Assembly (NCBI RefSeq): GCF_000376445.1
Contig: NZ_AQXI01000005.1
Location: 51,375-115,374 of the forward strand
Length of the DNA stretch: 64,000 nucleotides
Direction: 5' to 3'
Origin: Haladaptatus paucihalophilus DX253
GTDB taxonomy: Archaea > Halobacteriota > Halobacteria > Halobacteriales > Haladaptataceae
The translations under genes and the position numbers were made by a program. A model generated the notes under the pieces. That model saw only the letters and a list, made by a program, of their open reading frames with translations. It was not told where the DNA came from and did not search any database. The number at the start of each line of letters is the position of its first letter. Positions within the stretch are counted from its first letter, which is position 1. Below, one piece after another: positions 59,173 to 64,000 of the stretch.

Positions 59173-62141
59173 TATTGGTAGTGTTCCCGAGCAAGTTCTA
59201 TGATACGGTTCGTGAGTTCGTCGCGCTCGGCCGCATCCAACTCAAGATCTGATTTGTACAGCTTGATTTTGACGTTCTTTCGTATCTGTTGTTGGATGTT
59301 CACTTTCTTCTTCCACTCTACAACAGCTGCAAGACGTTCCACGGCCGTAGCAATTTCCGCCGTTAACGCGACAAGTTTCTCCTGCTCGATGTTGTGATCT
59401 CCCCTTTCGAGGACATCTTCGAGCGCGTGATAGAACGAAAGTTCCGTCGTGTTAGCAAGGCCTTTCGACCGAGCCAATTGCTTTCGTGAACGAATTTCGT
59501 CCATCACCGCGTGAAGCTCTTCGATGATCTCCTGGTCGGTCAGTCGCTTTTGTTTGTACTTCTCGATGAGTTCCTCGACGCGTTCCTGGAGCGAACCATA
59601 CTGAACGGGGTCCTCGTTGAAACGAACCGAGATTTCGTGTTTCACTGCATGTCGCATTTCACTCGCCCGTGCTTCGTCGCTCTCTAATCCTTCAATCTTC
59701 GCACTGAACACGCCCTCATCCATGATGGACACGGGATCCTCATTTAGCACGTCGATACCCTTCGACCGGATATGCTTCTGGATGAGTTCACGCACCTTCT
59801 CGCCACAGCCCTCCAAGTTCATCGAGTCGTCCCGGTAGCGCTGTTTTGCTCGGGCGAATATCTCGCTGAGCCGGTCGAGATCGTCTTTGTAGGGATTTGC
59901 CATGGGGTCCGGGAACACGATGTCCATCAACTTCAAGAAGCGCTTGTATGCGTTCTTGAACTCGATGCGGGTGTCTTCGGGTTCGAGTGTCTGAAGGCAT
60001 GTCTCCATGTCGTCGAGGTCGTCGAAGAATCCGACCGCTTTCGCATGGGCGGCTTCTAGTTCCGGCTGCTTGTCCTCCAAGGGAACCATGGCGTGCTTGA
60101 TATCGTCGTCGCTGAACATCGCCAGAGCCGTCTTGAGGTCGTCGGAGATACCGTAGTAGTCGACGATAAGCCCATGATTCTTCTCCGGGAATGGTCGATT
60201 GACGCGAGCGATAGCCTGCAGGAGATTATGCTCTTTCAGCGGTTTGTCGACGTACATCACCTGTGCAACCGGGGCGTCGAAGCCGGTGAGCAGCATATCA
60301 CACACGACGAGCAGCTCAACTTCCCCGTCCGGGTCGACGAATTCCTCTTTGTACTTCGAGAGTTCAGTATCGCTCGGTGCCCATTGTTTGACCTCCTCAG
60401 GGTCGTTGTGGCCGTGCGAGATGATCACACGAGATTCTGGGCCGTTCAGCTCGTCCAGTTGCTTTTTGTAGCGTATGGCGGCCCGTTTGCTAGTCGTTAC
60501 GACCATCCCCTTGAACGGTCGAGCGATCTCGTTCTCGAAGTGCTCGACAATGTCCAGCGTCACTTCCTCGATTCGTGATTCGGCTTCGGCGAGATCACGC
60601 TCCTTCGCGTATCGTTTCTGAATCTCGGCTTTCTCCTCGTCCGTTTTGTCGCCGAATACACGGTCAAAGATGCGGTCGAGGTTCGCGCCTTCGAGGTGGA
60701 TGTCGGCGAGGCGGCCTTGGTAGAGGATTTCGACAGTCGTGTCGTCTTCGAGCGACTGGTCGATGGTGTAGGTGTCGATATAATTCCCAAATGTCTGGCG
60801 CGTGTTCTTCTCGTCCTTCTCGATTGGCGTCCCCGTGAAACCGACGTAGTAGGCCTCAGGGAGTGCCGTCCGCATATTGTTTGCCAACTTCTTGTACTGT
60901 GTTCGGTGAGCCTCGTCGACCATCACGTAGATATCGTCGCTTCGGGAGAGCACCGAGAAATCACGCTCGTCATCGTCGTGGAGTTGGAACTTCTGAATGA
61001 GCGTCGTAATAGTCTCACCCGCGTTGGTGCTGAGCTTCTCGCGAAGGTCAACCATGTCTTTGGCCTTCTTTGGATTCGGAAATCCGCAGCGCTCGAACGT
61101 GGCGTGAATCTGGTCGTCGAGTGCAGTCCGATCGGTCACAAGCAGCAGCGTCGGGTCTGGTTTCGCCCGGCGGAGCTTCAGACCGAGAAAGAGCATCGTC
61201 AGCGATTTGCCCGACCCCTGGGTGTGCCAGATGACCCCACCTTGGGCTTCCCGTCGGCTCCGGCGGTCGATGCGCTCCAGTGCCTTATGGACGGCACGGT
61301 ACTGCTGGTAGCGCGCGACGAGTTTTACCGTCCCGCTCTGTTTGGTGTCGAAGACGGTGAAGTGGCGTAGTTGGTCCAACAGTCGCTCGTGGTCGAACAG
61401 CGCGTACAGCATTCGGTGCTGGGGGGAGACAAAGTCGACGCCAAATCGGTCGGCGAGGTGGTCGTCGTCGACTGGGTATGGGTCACGCCACGGTTTGTAC
61501 TGCCCCTTCGGTGTTCCGTAAGTGCCCATCACCGCGCCCTCGTACCACGTCGCCACGGAGAACTGGTTGTACCGGAACAGCTCTTCCGCGCCTTCTTTAC
61601 CGGTCTCAGTGCGCTCATTCTGGTAGCGCTGGAGCTGTTCGAGTGCTTCGCTTCGCGGTTCGGCGATGGTCGGGGCCTTGCACTCGATGACGCCGAGCGG
61701 GATGCCGTTGACGAACAGCACGATGTCGGGTTTGATAATCTCAATCGGTCCCTCGACGCGGAACTGGTTGAGCACGAAGAAGTCGTTGTTCTCCTGAGTC
61801 TCGTAGTCGATGTACTTGACCGTCTGGTGTTTCAGCCCGTGGCCGCGGTCCTGTTTGACCGACGTGTGGCGAATGAGTTTTTCGTGAATCTGCTCGTTCT
61901 CGGCCTTCGTGCTCGTCCCGGCGACCTGCTGAATTTCCCTGACTGCTTTGTTCAGGTTGTTCTCGTTAATCCACGGATTCAAGCGCTCGACGGCGGCCCG
62001 AAGGCGCGGTTCGAGTACGGCCGAGGATTCCGTTTCGCGCGGGTCGTGCCACGTGGTGCTTTGTTGGTCGACGACCTCCCAACCGAGTTGCTGAAGCGTG
62101 TCGAGCGCAGGACGTTCGGACTCGGCGTACTCTTTGGGCAT
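59172..62141 (-). CDS. hsdR: Type I restriction enzyme, R (helicase-nuclease) subunit
   Basis: 989 residues. Nuclease domain with KPDIVLFVNGIPLGVIECKA (Asp 139, Glu 153, Lys 155); translocase with Walker A QGSGKS (about 309-313), DEAHRTQ, GFTGTPI and later VNRPFPEK-type motif VI. It cuts unmethylated DNA after ATP-driven translocation as part of HsdR2M2S. Starts 3 nt after the hsdS stop. Normal length and no disruption, so the system looks functional. Confidence 0.95.
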   Translation of the reverse strand: MPKEYAESERPALDTLQQLGWEVVDQQSTTWHDPRETESSAVLEPRLRAAVERLNPWINENNLNKAVREIQQVAGTSTKAENEQIHEKLIRHTSVKQDRGHGLKHQTVKYIDYETQENNDFFVLNQFRVEGPIEIIKPDIVLFVNGIPLGVIECKAPTIAEPRSEALEQLQRYQNERTETGKEGAEELFRYNQFSVATWYEGAVMGTYGTPKGQYKPWRDPYPVDDDHLADRFGVDFVSPQHRMLYALFDHERLLDQLRHFTVFDTKQSGTVKLVARYQQYRAVHKALERIDRRSRREAQGGVIWHTQGSGKSLTMLFLGLKLRRAKPDPTLLLVTDRTALDDQIHATFERCGFPNPKKAKDMVDLREKLSTNAGETITTLIQKFQLHDDDERDFSVLSRSDDIYVMVDEAHRTQYKKLANNMRTALPEAYYVGFTGTPIEKDEKNTRQTFGNYIDTYTIDQSLEDDTTVEILYQGRLADIHLEGANLDRIFDRVFGDKTDEEKAEIQKRYAKERDLAEAESRIEEVTLDIVEHFENEIARPFKGMVVTTSKRAAIRYKKQLDELNGPESRVIISHGHNDPEEVKQWAPSDTELSKYKEEFVDPDGEVELLVVCDMLLTGFDAPVAQVMYVDKPLKEHNLLQAIARVNRPFPEKNHGLIVDYYGISDDLKTALAMFSDDDIKHAMVPLEDKQPELEAAHAKAVGFFDDLDDMETCLQTLEPEDTRIEFKNAYKRFLKLMDIVFPDPMANPYKDDLDRLSEIFARAKQRYRDDSMNLEGCGEKVRELIQKHIRSKGIDVLNEDPVSIMDEGVFSAKIEGLESDEARASEMRHAVKHEISVRFNEDPVQYGSLQERVEELIEKYKQKRLTDQEIIEELHAVMDEIRSRKQLARSKGLANTTELSFYHALEDVLERGDHNIEQEKLVALTAEIATAVERLAAVVEWKKKVNIQQQIRKNVKIKLYKSDLELDAAERDELTNRIIELAREHYQ

Positions 62142-62144
62142 GGG

Positions 62145-63458
62145 TTAGTTGTCGGTGTTGACGCGGACTTTTCCGGTGAGGAGATCCTGCATGAGGCCAC
62201 GTTTGAGGTCCTGAAGTTTCTGTTTGTACTCTCGTTCATTCTGAATCCGCTTTTTCACCGCCTGAATCACCTCAACAATACGATCTTGCTCTGTTCTGCT
62301 TGGAACTGGTATAGGCATACTTAGCAGGTCAGACCCAGCAAGGTTCTTTTGGCTCGAACCTCTGGCAAGAACATCCACTTTTTTACTTCCTACTGAGCTG
62401 TTGACGTACTCTCGAAGAAACAGTGGGTTCAGTCCATCGTCCAACCGGAACCGTATCATGTATGCGCCCGGAACTGTTGGTATTTCGTAATCATCCCAGA
62501 TTGTACAAATACCACAGTAGGCACCTGTGCGGCTAATTATGAAGTCGCCTTTTTTCAGTAGATGATCCTCAAAATCACTGGGATCTAAATCTGCGAGAGG
62601 CATAGTCTCATGATTGATTCCGCCATCATCATTCAGATCTGTAGTACGTAATGTTGCAAGGGCACCATTCTCATCATATTCATCCGAACTGAAACGAGGG
62701 CCGTAAGCACTATCAGTGGTAAATTCTGAGAGCGGAGCAATATCCCAGTCAAGAGGTGCTTCAATCAACCGGCGAGTGCCTACTTCTCGATCATCAGAAT
62801 AACCAGTGGTGAATAAGTCCTTTTGAACTCCGGAAAGCAGTTCGTTTGTCTTCTCGATAATCACGTCTGTCTGCTGAATCCGCTCATCGACAGTCGAGAG
62901 TATGTCGGCGATGCGGCGTTGTTCGGGGAGTGAAGGGAGCGGAATCTGCAACCCACCTTTGAATACGTCACTCGGGACACGCTGGCGGCCGGTCGAACCC
63001 TCCATGAGAGAGATGGTGACTGACCGGAACTCGGGGAGGTTCGAGAGATAGTATACGAACTGCTCGTCAGTCACCCCTTTTCGTGGATGGAATACGAGGA
63101 ACTCGGTTGAGCCAGAACCCACCTCCGTCTCTAACCCATTTATGAATGCAATCTTCCCGTTTTCCGTGCACGGCGTAATCTTGGCGTAGACGGTATCTCC
63201 GTTTTTGAACCACGTCGTCGTGCAATCGTCCTTCTCGCGCTCAGTCCAGTATTCGATGGTTTGCTTGTCCTCGTCCACAGCGTCCATCGGGAGGTAGTTG
63301 AACGGACCATTATCAGGCTTGTCGTACCGGGGGTTAAGTTCGATAGCCTCCTCAAAGGGCACCGCGTCCCACTCTTCCGGAATCGCAATCGAACGGGGTC
63401 CCAGTCGGACAACGTTGTCGTCCTCGTTGCGGTTCGACTGCTCAATTGCTTCACTCAT
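62145..63458 (-). CDS. hsdS: Type I restriction enzyme, S (specificity) subunit
   Basis: 437 residues with two target-recognition domains (about 25-165 and 220-370) each followed by a helical spacer: QIPLPSLPEQRRIADILSTV DERIQQTD and SMPIPVPSRTEQDRIVEVIQ. These give the bipartite DNA recognition sequence. ATG overlaps the hsdM stop (ATGA). The second domain is A/T-richer than the first, consistent with domain shuffling, common in hsdS. Confidence 0.94.
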   Translation of the reverse strand: MSEAIEQSNRNEDDNVVRLGPRSIAIPEEWDAVPFEEAIELNPRYDKPDNGPFNYLPMDAVDEDKQTIEYWTEREKDDCTTTWFKNGDTVYAKITPCTENGKIAFINGLETEVGSGSTEFLVFHPRKGVTDEQFVYYLSNLPEFRSVTISLMEGSTGRQRVPSDVFKGGLQIPLPSLPEQRRIADILSTVDERIQQTDVIIEKTNELLSGVQKDLFTTGYSDDREVGTRRLIEAPLDWDIAPLSEFTTDSAYGPRFSSDEYDENGALATLRTTDLNDDGGINHETMPLADLDPSDFEDHLLKKGDFIISRTGAYCGICTIWDDYEIPTVPGAYMIRFRLDDGLNPLFLREYVNSSVGSKKVDVLARGSSQKNLAGSDLLSMPIPVPSRTEQDRIVEVIQAVKKRIQNEREYKQKLQDLKRGLMQDLLTGKVRVNTDN

Positions 63459-64000
63459 CGGTATTCCAACTCCTCCATGTATTGCTGAAACTCCTCGTCG
63501 GTCTTCCGACGCTCTTCAGCCAACTCATCCAACTCCCGAAGTTTCTCGCTCACGTCGATGGGTTCCTCGGGTTCGGTCGTATCGACGTAGCGCGGAACGT
63601 TCAGGTTCCAGTCGTTCTCCTCGATTTCTTCCAAATCGACCAGCCGACTATGGTGGTCCTCCTCACGTCCTGTAAGATGCGTTTCGGCCAGATACTCGAC
63701 ACCCTCCTGTGTCAACTGGTTCTGATTCGAGAGTTCCTCGAAGACCTGCACGCCGGATTCCCGAAGCGTCTGGTCCTCTGCGTAGATGAACTGAACCTTG
63801 CCCTTGCGCTCCTCGGGCTTGTCCTTGTTCATGATGAGGATGCACCCGGGTGAGCCAGTGTTATAGAACAGATTCTCGGGGAGTGCGATGACGGCCTCAA
63901 TGAGGTCGGCTTCCAGAATCGGCTTGCGAATCTTCTTCTCTGAGCGCGAGCGGAACAACACGCCGTTATCCATCACGATGCCTGCCTTCCCGGTCTCCGA
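63455..64000 (-). CDS. hsdM: Type I restriction enzyme, M (methyltransferase) subunit, 3' part
   Basis: The frame enters from the right edge reading SETGKAGIVMDNGVLFRSRS, then LIEAVIALPENLFYNTGSPG CILIMNK, the typical C-terminal part of the N6-adenine methylase (post-NPPY region), and ends with a helical coil that meets HsdS. The catalytic NPPY/F motif lies outside the window. First gene of the operon hsdM-hsdS-hsdR-peptidase as visible. Confidence 0.93.
   Translation of the reverse strand, partial: SETGKAGIVMDNGVLFRSRSEKKIRKPILEADLIEAVIALPENLFYNTGSPGCILIMNKDKPEERKGKVQFIYAEDQTLRESGVQVFEELSNQNQLTQEGVEYLAETHLTGREEDHHSRLVDLEEIEENDWNLNVPRYVDTTEPEEPIDVSEKLRELDELAEERRKTDEEFQQYMEELEYR

Overview
The window looks haloarchaeal: acidic proteins, a TFB-type factor, Orc1/Cdc6, bacterio-opsin-activator-type HTH proteins, twin-arginine signal peptides, a CYP174-like P450, archaeal UbiA-type lipid prenyltransferase and a halocin-C8-like precursor. 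It reads as a plasmid-rich or island-rich replicon (megaplasmid, or chromosome with integrated plasmid material) with many broken genes.

Layout. 0-20.5 kb is a sulfur/redox block: sulfite exporter TauE (cut by the left edge), a small HTH regulator, three methyltransferases, an orphan haem-copper oxidase subunit I, a TssA rhodanese, a fluoride-riboswitch-controlled crcB pair, a broken tfb, sulfide:quinone oxidoreductase with a DUF1641 protein, a YeiH exporter, CcdA/DsbA-like thiol-redox genes and a rhodanese-persulfide dioxygenase fusion. Three of these transcription units (SQR, YeiH with a 58-aa leader gene, dioxygenase) carry the same perfect 14-bp palindrome TTGGCGAGCGCCAA 35-45 nt before the start codon, which defines a candidate sulfide-detoxification regulon. 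20.9-39.8 kb is plasmid maintenance: an Orc1 gene with 23-bp origin repeats, ParA with a small partner and repeat arrays, two related coiled-coil/DNA-binding genes each with a paired dyad element at its 3' end, RHH and zinc-finger proteins, a winged-helix/SWIM divergent pair with twin operators, plus cargo (P450 with its regulator, a zinc-finger PD-(D/E)XK protein, a UbiA prenyltransferase). 40-52.5 kb is mixed cargo: DUF63, an orphan Cdc48 N-domain, IS remnants, the halocin-C8-like precursor, a VapBC-like pair, an MFS carrier, a CPBP protease and a regulator/membrane/sensor operon. 52.5-64 kb is an integrase followed by a defence island: OLD-family ATPase-TOPRIM nuclease, a partner-like protein with a possible degenerate nuclease site, an Mrr-like protein, a Cas2-fold protein without CRISPR, and a type I restriction-modification operon with a YgjP-like metallopeptidase (hsdM cut by the right edge).

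The sulfur genes suggest a route from sulfide (SQR) to persulfide to sulfite (dioxygenase) to export (TauE, perhaps YeiH) or thiosulfate (rhodaneses). At least eight genes carry a single stop, frameshift or insertion, so decay (or consensus errors in the assembly) is a feature of the window. A 19-bp palindrome GTTAGTA-N5-TACTAAC recurs at intergenic sites from 21 to 53 kb and I saw none in the sulfur block.
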